A stretch of 64,000 nucleotides of DNA from Dactylorhiza incarnata (GCA_033032865.1 JAWHQI010000060.1:10682001-10746000), one strand, 5' to 3'. Positions 32,554-44,690 are shown, counted from the first letter of the stretch. Notes: a model not told the origin generated them from the letters alone. Numbers and translations: made by a program.

Positions 32554-34036
32554 AAGTCGAATAGAAGGATGTACTTTTACCGACTCCCTAATTATAAATA
32601 TCTTTCCTTAAGGCCTTTGCCGTTTTTTTTTGTAAATTCTTGAAAGAATGTGAACTTTCCTAAGTATAGTTGTGTATTTGAAGTTGGTGTTAATGCTTTT
32701 AGCAGTGGAAGCCTCTTACATAGCTTTTGTTTGATTGTCTTTTTATTTTGCCCCTTAGTTTTTTTTGTATGCAATAATGGTTCAAATCTTGAGGAGTTAT
32801 CGAGGTCGCTTTGTTCTAATATTGATAGTTCTCTTAGAACAATTTCAAAAGGAGCTTTTATTGGTTCTTTGTATGGGTTTAGTACTTGGAAGGTTTTTGT
32901 TCAAACATGTGCTTTGTATCTATACTTGAAATTCAAGCTTGATTTGTTATCTACTTTTGGGTTCATTTTGTATCTTGAAGTTTGTGATCACGTTATAAAT
33001 AATGATGGATTTACTAGATCATAGCATTTTTTTGGAAATGGATAGACTTATGGGTTTTATATTCCATGGGTTCGTTCAAATTGAAGGAATTAGAATTCAG
33101 TCATATTCCAATTACTGGGAATTAAAATTGGTCAATTATATTGTTCGGCTGTACGATGAACATCAATCATAGGAATTGTAATTTCAAACTAAATTTCTGG
33201 AAATTTAATCGAATGGTAAATATGAAACATCCATTAATCAGGGTTATCATGATAAAAATTAATACTTTCAGAACATTATTGAATATGTTTAGATCACACA
33301 ATAATTAAGCAACAAATTAATCACAGTATTATAAGAGCTGTAAAATTCCTGAAGAAAGAAGAGTAAGAAAAATAAAAAATAAAAAATAAAAAAAAAAGAA
33401 AAGAGAAAAAAAGGTCAAATTTCGGATTTTTTTTAGAAGAAGAAGAAAAGAACGGAATAAAATTTCAGATTTTCAAGATGAAAAAGTGGAAGAAGAAGGG
33501 AAAAAAATCAGAAGAAGATGAAAATAAAGAAACAAAAATTTCGGAAGAAAAGGATCAAAGGGCGCAACCAAGGGTTTTGCTTGTTGTTTCTTGAGGATGG
33601 GGCGAGATCTTCAAATTCTTTCAAAATAAACAAGGTGATTGAAATAGGTAAAATTGAATTCCTTCGGAATTGGACCCAATTCCAATTTCAACGGAATTCC
33701 ATCCAGCTGAACATGACGAAATGAATTACTTATCCTTAATTCCAATTCCGCCCATGCAATTCCCCTCAGCCGAATGGGCCCTAAGAGTTCCTTTAAAATT
33801 ATTCATCATCATCATCAATCTATAAGAATTTTTTTTCCTTTCGTTCTTGTTGAGTGTTACCTATGGTGTTTAACATAAACTATAAAAATCATCTTGAAAT
33901 TTGTCCATATTATTTTGAATCTATACTTTCTCCGGCCTAATATTTTGATATTAATTCTACATTCTTACCTAATTGGCGATTTATGTTTTACGTGTCCAAA
34001 CTACTCAGTAGAGATGATTTTACTCCATCCACATAA
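32554..34036. other. 3' flank and intergenic DNA, with a possible MITE pair of ends
   Basis: The 3' UTR of the Agenet/ENT gene presumably ends within a few hundred bases. A 124-codon frame (32,650-33,024) is hydrophobic and T-rich and has no support. 33,067 (GGGTTCGTTCAAATTGAAGG) and about 33,780 (complement of AGGGCCCATTCGGCTG) look like loosely matching ends of a hAT-type non-autonomous element that contains an A/G-rich tract (33,361-33,550). Confidence 0.4.
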
Positions 34037-34130
34037 GGGCAATCCGGTGCACAAAGCATCCCCACGTAACGAGGGTCCGGGGAAGGGTCCCACCACAAGG
34101 GTGAAATGTAGGCAAACCTTACCCTGCATT
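34037..34130 (-). mobile_element. Au-SINE-like 3' fragment
   Basis: The minus strand reads ATGCAGGGTAAGGTTTGCC, then CCTTGTGGTGGGACCCTTCC, CCGGACCCTCG and a terminal TTTGTGCACCGGATTGCCC: the 3' body of an Au-type tRNA-derived SINE without its tRNA head. It is flanked by unusually long direct repeats of 38 bp (33,999-34,036 and 34,136-34,173, a few mismatches). Confidence 0.75.
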
Positions 34131-34414
34131 TTTCAAACTACTAAGTAGATATAATTTTACTCCATCCTCATAATGGGTAAAAATAAAATCATCAAAGATT
34201 GATTTATATGTACGAGCAACCAAAGGAATCCTTTGAAATGTACGAGTAACCTAAGGGGCCCTTTGAAATGAATGATTACGGAAGAGATCGTCTTCTTCCA
34301 ATATTGTGAAATTTTGTATGTTTGATAGCTTAACCATTTTTATGTGATCGAGATTGCTAACAAACTTTATGTTATTCTTGTTATTAGTTAGCGCGTGCGC
34401 ACACACATATATAT

Positions 34415-34725
34415 GGTTATTTATTGGGACCTCCCCTCGAAGTTTGTGTAATTACAACTTTCACCCCTCTAACTTTTGAAATTACAATTACCCCCCCCCC
34501 CCCCCCCCCCCCCCCTCAATGTTTACATTTCATAACATCCAAACACAAAAAGACCCCCCCCCCCCCCCCCCCCCCCCCCCCCGAAGATTTACTCCAAGGG
34601 GGTACTTTTGTGCATGGATGAATATGAAATGTAAACATTGAGGGGAGTATTTTTGTAATTTTGAAAGTTAGAGGGGTGCAAGCTGTAATTATGCAAATTT
34701 CGAGGGGAAGTCCCGGTAAATAACC
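34415..34725. mobile_element. MITE family B, 311-bp foldback with poly-C tracts
   Basis: Ends GGTTATTTATTGGGACCTCC and GGGACTTCC-type complement (TCCCGGTAAATAACC). Arms of about 120 bp share AATTACA, CACCCCTCTAACTTTTGAAA and CCCTCAATGTTTACATTTCA. Two long C runs (about 34,492-34,515 and 34,554-34,582) interrupt the left part and centre. Flanks on both sides are TA repeats, so the TSD is ambiguous. Confidence 0.85.
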
Positions 34726-35899
34726 ATATATATATACTACTCAATGTTAAATAAGGGTTTTCTTTGTTTGCTTTTTTGTAACCTCTTAATTTATTGAGTT
34801 TACTTACATTATGGTTGAAAAGGTAGTTGCCCTTTAATTGGAATTGAAATTTGTTCTAGTAGATTGATGGAATTTTATCTACTTTACTTTTCTCACCCTA
34901 TTTATATTTTTCTATTTTGTTTTATGTTACTTTACATTATTTAGTTTAGTTTATTATATTTAATTTGAATTTACTTTATTTTAGTTTAATTTATTTAGTT
35001 TTTTATCTATGCAACAAAAAATTGTAGTATATTTGTTAATATATGTGTATCTTATTTAGTTTATTCTTATTTTCCTTTTTAGTCCCACATTGTAGGTTGA
35101 TTTTTATGTGCATCATCTTGCTCTTTTTATACCCCTTTTTGCGATGAATAAGATTTGCATCATTAATTATTCTCTCTCTCATTCTAACATTGCATCAAAT
35201 CACACAACAATTTGTGCTCTCATTTGACTCCTTGGCCAATGACGATGACCTTGCTCTCGTTTTGACTTAGCAATTTGAACTCTTTGACTTGGCCAACGAC
35301 GATGATGGATCTTTGCATGCACTGTTTTTGAAATCTTGACTTCTCTTTTGTCAACTAGAAGCTTGCTCCTTGTAGTCCTTTTGACCTCACTCTGTCTCGT
35401 TTCTCTCCTTTGTCAACGGGAAGCTTGTGCCTTGCAGTCCTTTTGACCCGACTCCATCTAGCTTCTCTCCTTTGTCAACATAAAGCTTGTGCCTCCCAGT
35501 CTTGATCTTGCACAATCGTCTTGCTTAGCCAGCTTACACAATCAGCTTTTACTCGTTGCTTGCTTGCATGTCTCCTACTCACCTCAGCTCTCGCACCTCG
35601 TGCAAACGAAGCTCTCATGACTCGCACCTCGCGCAGTCGTAGCTCTCGCCTCTTACTTGTTCTCGCTGAAGCATTGTCCTGCCAACAATCAATAACGAGA
35701 TATGTCGGGCACTCTTACCTGATCAAATCTCGTCTTTGTGTTATTCTAGAGGGACCAAACTTTAGTGTCTGAATTCTTTCCGTCGAGAGTCACCTAAGAA
35801 TTCATTGACTATGGGACACATTGATGGTACCGCTCCTAGATCACATTCCACCTCCGCGGATAAGAATATGACCACCAATTTTTAAACTCAATTTGTACT
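34726..35899. other. AT-rich DNA and copia LTR/leader-like sequence
   Basis: 34,740-35,080 is T-rich without features. 35,080-35,205 (TAGTCCCACATTGTAGG, then CTTTTTATACCCCTTTTTGC) resembles a short copia LTR end. 35,341-35,510 has three copies of a 60-62 bp unit (TTCTCTCCTTTGTCAAC, GAAGCTTG, CAGTCCTTTTGACC), reminiscent of copia leader repeats. No coding sequence. Confidence 0.4.
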
Positions 35900-37729
35900 G
35901 AGAAGGTTGTCGCAGAGCAATATGATTCGTGGCCCCGGAGTCCACTATGCAGGAGGGACTAGGACAAAACACGATATACCTTTGTTGTAGATAGAGGCAA
36001 CGGAGTCAGAAGTCCAAGTAAGCAGCCCTCGTAGATGCTGAAGTTCCTCCCCCAAGGTGTCAGTGTCGGAGCAAGATGTGGTTGGAACATTCACCGCTGG
36101 GGAAGCATGGTGTCACCTTCAAGATCATGGAGCACACATCTGGGAGATATTAAATAGTGGGAGAGGATAAGATGTTGACACGAACACCGTATAGATGAGG
36201 TGGTAGCATGTCATCACTAGTATTATGCCGACAACTTTCTTCTGAGCTCGTTGGGTGATAAAATTCAAAGTTGGAGACTACTGTTGAATCCAAGGCTCGA
36301 CGAGAGTCCTGTATTGGGCGACAAACAAGGTCAGGTCACCGTCCGGAGCTGGTCCGATGGTTTGAAGACCTCTGAAGAGATCGAACAAGTGTTGAGGACT
36401 ATCTTGTCCAGAGTAAAGGGACTTTAGTTCATCTCATGTGGCCTTGGCAGTCTCATGGTGCATGGTCATCCGATAGGGCTCACTCTTCATGGAATTTAAA
36501 ATTCAGGACTATACGCGACCATCATCCAAGAGCCATTGCTCTGTAGGCTCAATAGGTGGGTCGCGAGTTAGATGATGAAGAAGACCTTTGGTTTGGAGGA
36601 CTCGACGCACTGAGTGGACCCACTCAAAAAAAAAATTCCCCGGTGAGGGAGATAGTGCTGATGCGTAAATCATCACAGACGTCAGGGATAGGAGCCTGAG
36701 CGAGTGTTGTGAGAGTAGAGGAGGCGACGCAACACTTGTCCCCTTCATATCAGGAAATGCTTAGGGAAAGTAGTCGGGAACCGCTTGAGGAAAGGATCAT
36801 CGAGTGTTGGACAAAAATAAGGGTCAGGTGAGCTGAAGAGACGAGCTCTGGCATTGTGCGCAACGAGCGGTGAGTTATAGGAGCAGGAGGCAGCGAGCTC
36901 CGAGTTTGGAATTGGGGGCACAACAGGATGCTGAGGCAGCGAGAAATGGAGCAGGGGAGCTGCGACTGCTGACGCAGGAGGTGGTGCGAGTCCTAGAGCA
37001 GCGTCGGACGCCAACAGGATCGACGAGTACACAAACAAAAGGGGTTAGCTAGAGCAGTGGGTCAACAGGAAGTGGCGGCCTTTGGAAGCATGGAACAGTA
37101 ACGAGCGCTGGAAGGAGGTGCAACGAGTTTGGAAGTAGCAATCCAGCAAGATCCGCAAGAGTTGTGAGAGTCGCAAGAGCTCGAGGCAGTAACGAATTCT
37201 AATTGGCGGGTCTGAAGAGAGGAAGTTGCGAGATCCACAAGTGCAGGGATCGGCGAGTTCCGGCAGAGGAGCTGCGAGATCCTCAAGAGTTGCGAGAGCC
37301 GCAAGAGTTCGGGAGCAGTAGTGAGTTCTGATTGGCATGTCTGATGAGAAGGAGTTGCGAGATCCACAAGAGTAGGGATCTGCCAGTTCTGGCAGAGGCA
37401 GTGCGAGTTCTGGTCATCGGTATCTGAAGAGATGGAGCTGTGAGATCCACAAGAGCAAGGATTGGCGAGTTCCTACAGAGGCAGCCGCACGCTGTGTGGT
37501 TCGCAAGTACAAATGGGAGTTTGGCGAGTACACCCACATGTGGCTGGCCTATAAAAGGCCTGTCGGGACTGGATATTTGGCAGGAGGTTGAGCACAGAAA
37601 GCAGGAGAGCACCGGAGGCAGAGGCTGCGAGTACCTAAAAATAAAAGGTTGTGAGAAAAAATCTCAATTGACGAGAGCATGCTCAATCGTTGAGAGTGCT
37701 ACGAGAGGAATCGAGTGGCTCTGATACAA
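35900..37729 (-). pseudogene. Ty1/copia gag (Ale-like) remnant, minus strand
   Basis: The minus strand from 36,748 reads FFFEWVHSVRRVLQTKGLLH, then LLDDGRV, continuing past a stop with ATWDELKSLYSGQD-like and FDLFRGLQTIGPAPDGDLTL blocks (36,470-36,340). This is nearly the same as gag of the intact element at 54.35 kb (EWVHSVRRVLQTKGLLHHL), so it is a close relative. A WTPGP motif near 35,950 may be the dead protease. Upstream 37,130-37,600 is a repetitive leader with roughly 115-bp units (GCGAGATCCACAAGAG). The PBS-like CTGATACAA lies at 37,721. Confidence 0.75.
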
Positions 37730-37890
37730 TGTAGAAAAATGAAATACAAAGCATAAATGTTTTATTGCTTCGTATATCTAAAAACCTAAAATACAAGCAT
37801 TTTGTACACATATTTATAGGTTGGAGGAGTGAAACCTCAACTCCAAACCGAGATGTGAGAATAATCTATACATGAGAGAAGAGGGCCTTT
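37730..37890 (-). mobile_element. copia 5' LTR (minus orientation)
   Basis: Read on the minus strand it ends TTTCATTTTTCTACA directly before TTGTATCAGAGCC, a primer-binding site of the initiator-Met tRNA type (usual TGGTATCAGAGC, one change). It contains CACCTATAAATATGTG-like TATA sequence (about 37,812-37,822). The far end (about 37,890) is estimated from the start of an oppositely oriented copia remnant. Confidence 0.6.
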
Positions 37891-37894
37891 ATAT

Positions 37895-38720
37895 GAGCTT
37901 TTTCATAGATCTTCTACACACTCAATTTGAGATAAAGGACCTCGGTCTACTTTAGTTACTTTTTAGAATTGAAAGTCGATTGCTATCCTCGTGGATACCT
38001 TCCATCACAACAAAAGTTCATTGATGTGATTCTTGATCGAATAATCTCACTGATACTTCTATTGTAGTTATTCCTCTTGAACTGAATTTCAAGATGCGAC
38101 ATGGAGATGGTGTAGTCTTTCAGATCTGTCTAGATACAAACAGTTGGTTGGCATGTTGGTTTATCTCAATATCACTCGTCCAGGCATTGCTCATACAGTT
38201 CATATAGTTATCCTATTTGTCTCTGAGGCTCACACTACTCATTATGCCGTCCTCTATTGAGGATCATTCTCCATGCCAGAGGTATTCGACTCCGATCTTT
38301 ATTTTTTCGCTCAACTTTGCAGCTTGAGCTTCGTGCTTATTCTGACGTTGATTGAGTTGGAGATGTTACTGGTAAACGATCCATCATCGAGTATTATATA
38401 TTTCTTGGAGAATCCTTTATCTCATCGAAGTCAAAGAAACAAGATGTGATCGAGGCTGAATATATGGCGATAACTACCACTATTACCGTGATCACTCGGC
38501 GGCACTGGCTTCTTACATATATGGGGCATCAATGTCTGCTCCTACCTCCTTGCACTGTGACAATATTAGTATAGTCTAGATTGCATCTAACCCTGTTTTT
38601 CATGAAAGGACCAAAGATATCAAAATAGATTCTCACTATGTTCGCTAACAATATAGTGGAATTATTACTCCACCTTGTGGTACTGGTACATCTAAATTAC
38701 AACACACACACTTCCCGACC
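37895..38720 (+). pseudogene. Ty1/copia RT-RNase H remnant, plus strand
   Basis: The plus strand reads LHTQFEIKDLG (RT end), then after decay SYADVD-like, KRSIIEYYIFLGESFISSKSKKQ and EAEYMAITTT (RNase H), HCDN-like and FHERTK-like words. It contains many stops. Its orientation is opposite to the adjoining gag/LTR, so two copia fragments meet tail to LTR, implying rearrangement or nested insertion. Confidence 0.7.
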
Positions 38721-40729
38721 ATCATCTTTCTCTTACAATACCCCTCTTTGGGATGATGGCTGCCACATACTGCACAAAAGGGGACCATATGTGTGGCCAT
38801 TAGTATCTTAAACAACATATATAGTATTTGATTTTATGTTAGCCCTATGTATTATAAAAAAACCTCGTGTTTCGGTAGACCAGAGGGATTGAAATCGAAG
38901 GGCTCAGATTAATATGATGGTCCTATTTTAGAATCAAGTCTGACCCAATTTTTGTTCCCCTTTTCCCTATGTATTATATATATATAAAACATGTGTGCAT
39001 GAATTTTACAGCTTTGAGGATAAAAAAGCTTGAGGATTTAAAAACTTTCAACAGGTCTGTAAATGTGTTAGTATTCTCCCTTGTAGTTATATTTTAGATG
39101 GTGCAGGGAACTTCCTTTGGATTCTTACTGATATATTTCTTGGAGAATCCTTTGGATTCTCCAGTTACTTATCTTCAGGCCAAAGGCTCAGTTGAGCGCC
39201 TGAGATGTGATTTCTGAATTTTAAGAACACAAGGGTCGCTGTTCTCAACTGTTCGGCTTCTGCATCTTAAGGGACTCTGTTGTGTTGTTCCCTGCATGCT
39301 CATGCCGGGTATATTCTTCTTCTTATTCGTCTTATTCCATCTTTGAACAGGTATGCATTTTTTCTGTATGATTAATCTTCTGACCTCTGCCTTTGTTTAC
39401 ATGATCCTATGTGATACCTGGATCTGGCTTAGAGCTGGTAGGTTGCTTGCTTTTTTTGTAATTCTCTTTATCAATATTATCATTCAGATATACTTGGTTT
39501 TCATTTATATCTTTTCAAACTGTTAAATATATGTATAGTTATGTGTGCAAGATTGGATTACTTAGTGTTATAGAAAGCTTGGGGAGGGTATATGGGGGTA
39601 TGTATATATGGTCATATTGAGATCACTCAAATTTTCGTACTTTTCCAATTCTTAATTTCCATCTTCCTTCTTCCCAAGTGCCTCTCCAATTGAAAGCCGT
39701 TGTCCTCCTATCCATGGAAGTTTGTTGCTTTCTTCTGTTGAGCAGCTCCATCGAGGGTCTTCCAGCGAGGACAGCTCTCCCATCTTCTTAGTCACAGTGC
39801 TCTGATTCGAGGTAGTTTAAGTCGATCACAATCGCTGTCTATTTGTAGCTTCTGTCCAAGCTGTCCCAACATGAAGCTTTTCTTCTACTCCACCTTGGAT
39901 GTTGCAAAAACTCTCTGGGAAGTTGCAGAAGCTCTCTACTCGGAGATATCTCATATGTCTACTTCTTTTCTGCACTCTATATGGGAAATCACCAAAGCTC
40001 TCTGTTAAGCCATAGAAACTTTTGGCTCGCAGCTTGTTGCTCCAACTAAATCCGCTAGTCGCAGTTCCATAAGGTTGTAGCCGCCTCTCCTCACGTGAAG
40101 TCAGGTCTTCCTTTCTCTCCCGTAAATTTGATGTTCTTTCCAACACCTCCGATGATTACCCTCGCCTTTCCTGTTCACTGCAGTATGTCCTGTTCTCTCA
40201 TACAGTTGAGAGCAACTATGTCCATTGTTGTCTTCCCTTCATATACTCTAGAGTAGCCATCATTTTCTTCGCCTACACGCTCGTATAGTCAAGTCATCTT
40301 TATATCATGTATTCAATGATGACTGCATTTGGGCATGTGTTAGATGTGGATCTCGTAGTGTTCCCATGTGGCAGCAAGTAACATACCATTGACTCATGCT
40401 ACAATATTCACTGTTTCCCGCTCAGGTTACCTGCGTTTGTCAACTCATGTGATATTGATAGTTATCTCACGGGAGTTGCAGCTAGGATTTAGAACAACCA
40501 TACTCATTTTTTTCTGATGAGTATTCCTTCTTCCTTCAGTATCTAGCTGCTCAAAACAGGACAAAATCATTCCATTGCTTCATACTCAGTCAATGTTTTC
40601 TTTTCCTATATGAATATTCAGCTCGCCCATTATATCATGCATGTGATAATACAATTCTATTTACTCATCTCCATGCACCTCCTTCCACTATTAATTTTAC
40701 TTGTGCCGATGATTCAATCTCCTGAGTGA
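38721..40729. other. intergenic, no gene recognised
   Basis: AT-rich with a TA tract near 38,980. GATATATTTCTTGGAGAATCCTTTG near 39,131 echoes the sequence at 38,395. The 39,826-40,146 minus frame has no recognisable homology. 40,150-40,730 may be the gag/protease part of the copia remnant that follows, too decayed to annotate. Confidence 0.5.
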
Positions 40730-41750
40730 AACACATTGGTAGTATAGAGTCTATATCCATCTCTACATCTATAGTGTGTACCTTTTGTCCTTACATTTTA
40801 CTCCCAATCTAACTTCTATTCGTAAACCTATCCAAAATCATAATTGTATTATTATTTTATGACTTTTTTGTATGATTCCCGATTCAAATATCGGACGAGT
40901 AATTGGCACATGTCGTGAATCGAGAAGTGTATTTTCTTGTTGCTCCTCTCCTCGGATGTTTGCTCTTACAGTCACCGGTTCATTGCTACATATTTACAAT
41001 TAGTTGGGAAATCCCGGTCTACCCAGCTTGTAGAAAATAGTCATTTCTTTATCTTAACTTTGTGGCGTAGAGCACAACTCTTTCATCACCAATGTGTCTT
41101 GGTCCGAGTAATATCAATAAGCACGTGTTTGCATCTTTTTTCTAGCTCATGCAAATGTGTTTTGTTTAATAGAGTCGTGTGAAAATTTGTTTTCGTTATT
41201 TTCTCGTTTTTGCTTACGACTTCTCAGGATGGCCTGGTTGTTCACAGGGATCATAGTGAATTGTTTAGCATTATGAAATTTTTTGTGCTGAAATAAAAAA
41301 AAAGTATATACGATGGTTCTTTTTGTATCCTTAAGTCTGACAATGTTACAAATTTTTTCCCAAAGATTTCCAAACTCTTATATTTCTCAAGGTATGAATC
41401 TTCAGTCATTTTACCTCACAAACTCCAACATAATAGTGTACTTTTGGGATGATGCAGTTTTGACATCGTGTTATCTTATAAATCACATGTTTTGTTACAA
41501 CATACATGAATTATATTCTCCATTCTTTCATTTCCCCCTAAGAATATATTGTATTAGCCGCTGTTCTCGAAGGAAATCCCAGTGGAATCTCGTTGGGTAA
41601 AACATGCATACTTTCAATAAATGGAGATACAGATGAACTAGTTCTACATGAAATGGGTGCTTTACTAGTTTGATTATTTCCTAGGCTCATGACTTGTAAC
41701 ACTGAGAAAGAGTCATAACTGGTAGGCCTATTCATAGAACTATTGTTGGC
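40730..41750 (+). pseudogene. Ty1/copia protease-integrase remnant, plus strand
   Basis: Translating across stops shows copia order: IPDSNIGRVIGTCRESRSVF (GTGRESxGLY-type), LLHxxN and LGNPGLPSL (integrase zinc finger LGHPS), HRDHSELFSI, LKSDNVTNFF (RxDNAxEF), then YFWDDAVLTSCYLINHM (41,430-41,490; usually YWGDAVLTACYLINRM). No RT follows. Lineage differs from the intact element at 53.3 kb. Confidence 0.65.
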
Positions 41751-41764
41751 AAGTAAGCTTTTAA

Positions 41765-42050
41765 GGCTCTCTTTGGCGCGGCGTTTTTGCTCCGGTGAGT
41801 TTGGACAAAAACACCTCCATCATAGAATGCATGTTTGGCATGACAACGGCTATAACCGCCACCAAGAAAAGAAAACTATTTTCAAACATAAAAGTGAATG
41901 AAGCTCATTAGGTCTCCGTTTGACGTGGCGGTCGTGAACACGATGGTTATGAACCGTTGTTCATGAACGCCCGGACTCACCTAAGGAACTTCATCCACTT
42001 TTATGTTCAAAACTTGTTTTTTTTTCTTGGCGGCTGTCAAGACAACATTA
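41765..42050. mobile_element. MITE family A, two half-copies
   Basis: The first half starts GGCTCTCTTTGGCGCGGCG after TAA and includes GCTCCGGTGAGTTTGGACAA and AAAACACCTCCATCATAGAA. It runs into a second copy in the other orientation at about 41,911 (after TTA: GGTCTCCGTTTGACGTGGCG). Both lack their distal ends. See the full copy at 43,626. Confidence 0.75.
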
Positions 42051-42059
42051 AACTAGGAT

Positions 42060-42680
42060 GACAAAAGGATAAAGTCGGTTATCCTTCTCCTTGCACATCG
42101 TCTTCTAAAGGATTATGAAGGATAAATAATGGAGTATAAAGGCCTGACATGGGTCAATTTGGCTTTTTGACAGACGGTAAATATGACACCAAACAACATT
42201 CTATTTTAGACTAGGCTAGTAAAGCCTATCCTCGTGGTGTCCATAATCTTGTCACACCCATACTGATCAACAAACAAGTCCTTAATGCATTTCCTCAATA
42301 AGAAAATCACTTACGGACGAGTCAAAAATTCAAAATGCAAAGAAGAGTTTTGCGAAAAATGTATTCATCTTGCATTTGGTACTCGATAAGGGACTCGTAA
42401 TTCGAGTTCAAGGTTCATAGATTTGACAAAAGTCCTTACGACCAGGGTATCCATTCTTCATTTTTTTCAATTTCAGTTAGGCTAACACTAATGATTTTTA
42501 GTGGGTACAGACTCAGTGCTATCAACATTAGACTAGTGTTCAAGGATAAAAATGCACTCTCTAAATAATTGTTAGTGTCTCTAATGACTTAAAGTATGGC
42601 AAACAAGGTAGATCTTCCTATTGTATGCTGAATTTTACTATCACGTATCATTTAATTTATCATCAAAGTGTGATAGGGTG
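42060..42680. other. intergenic, no gene seen
   Basis: AT-rich; no conserved frame or repeat recognised apart from decayed transposon-like text. Confidence 0.5.
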
Positions 42681-43165
42681 ACTGATAGGGATGCCCGTTT
42701 GAGATCTCGTGCACGGTCGGGAGATGTAGAAATTCTGGAGGAGGTTGGAGTTCCCCTTCTTGAAACCGCGAGAACCTATCTTGACAATGGTGGGTGGCCT
42801 AAGGAGAGGGGGGAGCGGACGTCTCCGGCGCTGGGCAGAGCTTGCGGCTTGCGTGCGATTAGGGTAGAGGAACATGATCGGTAATAGGAGGAAGAGAGAG
42901 AGAGAAAAGAGTATATCAACTTTGCATAAAATCAAAACATCCCTCCACCTCCACCATATAACCTGTGGACCTATAATAAAACACCCTTTGTCCCCTTGTT
43001 TTCCCAAAAATGCCCCACTCACTAGGCTTAACAAAATGAGATACAAAATTAATCCGCTCTCGCACTTTAAAGACGCAACATTAAACGATAAAAAATGCGG
43101 GATTCATTCCTTGCGGGTTCGTCGTGAGGTTGGTATGTGACGCCCCAACGTGAATCCGCAATAGT
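42680..43165. mobile_element. degenerate LTR related to the solo LTR at 62.3 kb
   Basis: Shares layout and patches with 62,273-62,728: a G-rich first half (GGAGGAGGTTGGAG), a GA tract (42,894-42,906) and the end GTATGTGACGCCCCAACGTG (against GTATGTTAACCCCCAACGTG). A weak match overall. Frames through it on both strands are not supported as genes. Confidence 0.45.
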
Positions 43166-43289
43166 GACCCTCTTATTTCAGTACACCTCCAACACCTACT
43201 CCCGCGGAGGTGCATGACACCTCAAAATTTATGTTCGAAATTAGTTAATCTCAACTTGTCTATGTAGGAAATCCTTAATTTTTATGAAA

Positions 43290-43560
43290 GCCTTAAGCTG
43301 TGGAAGTCCATAAGAGTTCACTATTCTTCAGAAAATGGGTGATATGAGTCATAATTGTGTTGACTCCTCGAATAAATCTATGGTAAAACATCGCTAATCC
43401 ATAGAAGCCGCATACTTCTCAAATGTTGGACGACGCGTGTCGTACTAGTTATCTCTTATGTATATTTAGGGTTTGCAAAGACATCTTCGCTCAACAAAGC
43501 CTAGATACATTACAGGGAAAGTCATAAAAGTGCACTTCTTCTTGTGCATATAGTTTTTTA
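43290..43560 (-). pseudogene. Ty3/gypsy RT fragment
   Basis: The minus strand reads KKCTFMTFPVMYLGFV (gypsy KCxF..xxFLGxVV) and then, after stops, EKYAASMD, CFTIDLFEEST and LISPIF. These resemble the VRSFHGLAxFYRRFIRGFSTIxAPI region. Short and decayed. Confidence 0.45.
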
Positions 43561-43625
43561 GGGTCAAGGAACCACAGTTTTATCAAAGATGGTTGAGATC
43601 GTAGCCTGAATGTAGTCAAAATAGA

Positions 43626-43852
43626 GGGTCCGTTTGGCGCAGCGTTATTACTCCGGTGAGTTTGGACAAAAACACCACTGTCATAGAATGTATGTTTGGC
43701 GTGACAATGGTTATGACCACCACCAAGAAAAGGAAAAAATAATAATTTTGAACATAAAAGTGCATGGAGGTCCTAGGGTGAGGCTGGACATTCACGAGCG
43801 ACTGTTCATAACCACCGCGTTCACGACCGCCGCCGTCGTGCCAAACGAAGCC
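43626..43852. mobile_element. MITE family A (Tourist-like), complete 227-bp copy
   Basis: The left end GGGTCCGTTTGGCGCAGCG and right end CGTGCCAAACGAAGCC form imperfect TIRs. Direct repeats AGA flank it (43,623-43,625 and 43,853-43,855), a 3-bp TSD. The interior has GTGACAATGGTTATGACC and its partial complement. No coding. Confidence 0.85.
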
Positions 43853-43859
43853 AGAATAT

Positions 43860-44258
43860 CACGAACTTCTTTATGAAAGGTCGACGGATATGTATTATAA
43901 ATCTCATGAACTTACTAGCCATATTAGTGAGCCCAATGTGCACAATTAACTACTCATATAGACCTCCATCTTCATGGGAGTATTCCACTTATCACCCTCG
44001 ATTTGATGGCATCAACTGCTTCTTAAAGGAATCAGGATTCTCTCCATTTCAACTGAAATGGATAGTATCTATTTCACGGTCCAGATCAATTTATGGCTGA
44101 TCCGACGGGTTCACTAATTCCATTCTATTTTATTTTTCTTTTAATCAAAAAATTACACACCATTAGATCAAGTGAGAATGCATATATACCATGAAATGGA
44201 CCTCCATTTCAAATCCCAAATGGAGAGTATCCTGGTCCTCTTCTTCTGTGATACAACA
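43860..44258. other. intergenic, no gene seen
   Basis: AT-rich with GGACCTCCATTTCAAATCCC-like short duplications (near 43,990-44,230). No conserved coding sequence. Confidence 0.5.
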
Positions 44259-44690
44259 ACAACAGCAACACTCAAGGCTTTATCCCACCATAATGGGGTC
44301 GGCCATATGGATCCTCTGTCGTCATTGCGCCCTATCTTTAATCATAGTCTCACTAATGCCTAAGTACATCATGTCTTTCCTTATAGTTTCATTCCAAGTC
44401 TTTTTTGGTCTACCCCTCCCCCATTTAACATGTCTAGTGACTAAACTCTCACAACGCCTAACAGATGTCTCTAATGGTCTCCTATGTACATGTCCGAACC
44501 ATCTTAAACGAGCTTCTCGCATCTTCTCTACAATTGGCTTCACTCATGTCTTATCCATTTTATCCAGTCTCGTGTGACCACACATCCACCTAAGCATTCT
44601 CATCTCCGCAACTCCCATTTTTTGCTCAAAACGAGCTTCTCGCAATCCACCTAATCTTCCTTTGTGATACACAAAACTAAAATCTATAAA
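44259..44690 (-). mobile_element. RTE-type LINE 3' fragment
   Basis: The minus strand encodes the RT C-terminus of plant RTE LINEs: KMREARLRWFGHVHRRPLET, SVRRCESLVTRHVKWGRGRP, KKTWNETIRKDMMYLGI and IKDRAQW (44,560-44,300), preceded by AEMRMLRWMCGHTRLDK-like sequence. The element ends GCCTTGAGTGTTGCTGTTGT with a TTG-repeat tail, characteristic of the group. 5' truncated; frame broken near 44,545. Confidence 0.88.

Noticed and set aside
32650..33024. 124-residue hydrophobic protein downstream of Agenet/ENT
   Set aside because: T-rich 3' flank, no start context, no homology recognised.
39826..40146. 106-residue minus-strand frame
   Set aside because: No recognisable domain, surrounded by retroelement remnants.
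42621..43140. Two plus-strand frames and one minus-strand frame
   Set aside because: Overlap an LTR-like sequence related to the 62.3-kb solo LTR.
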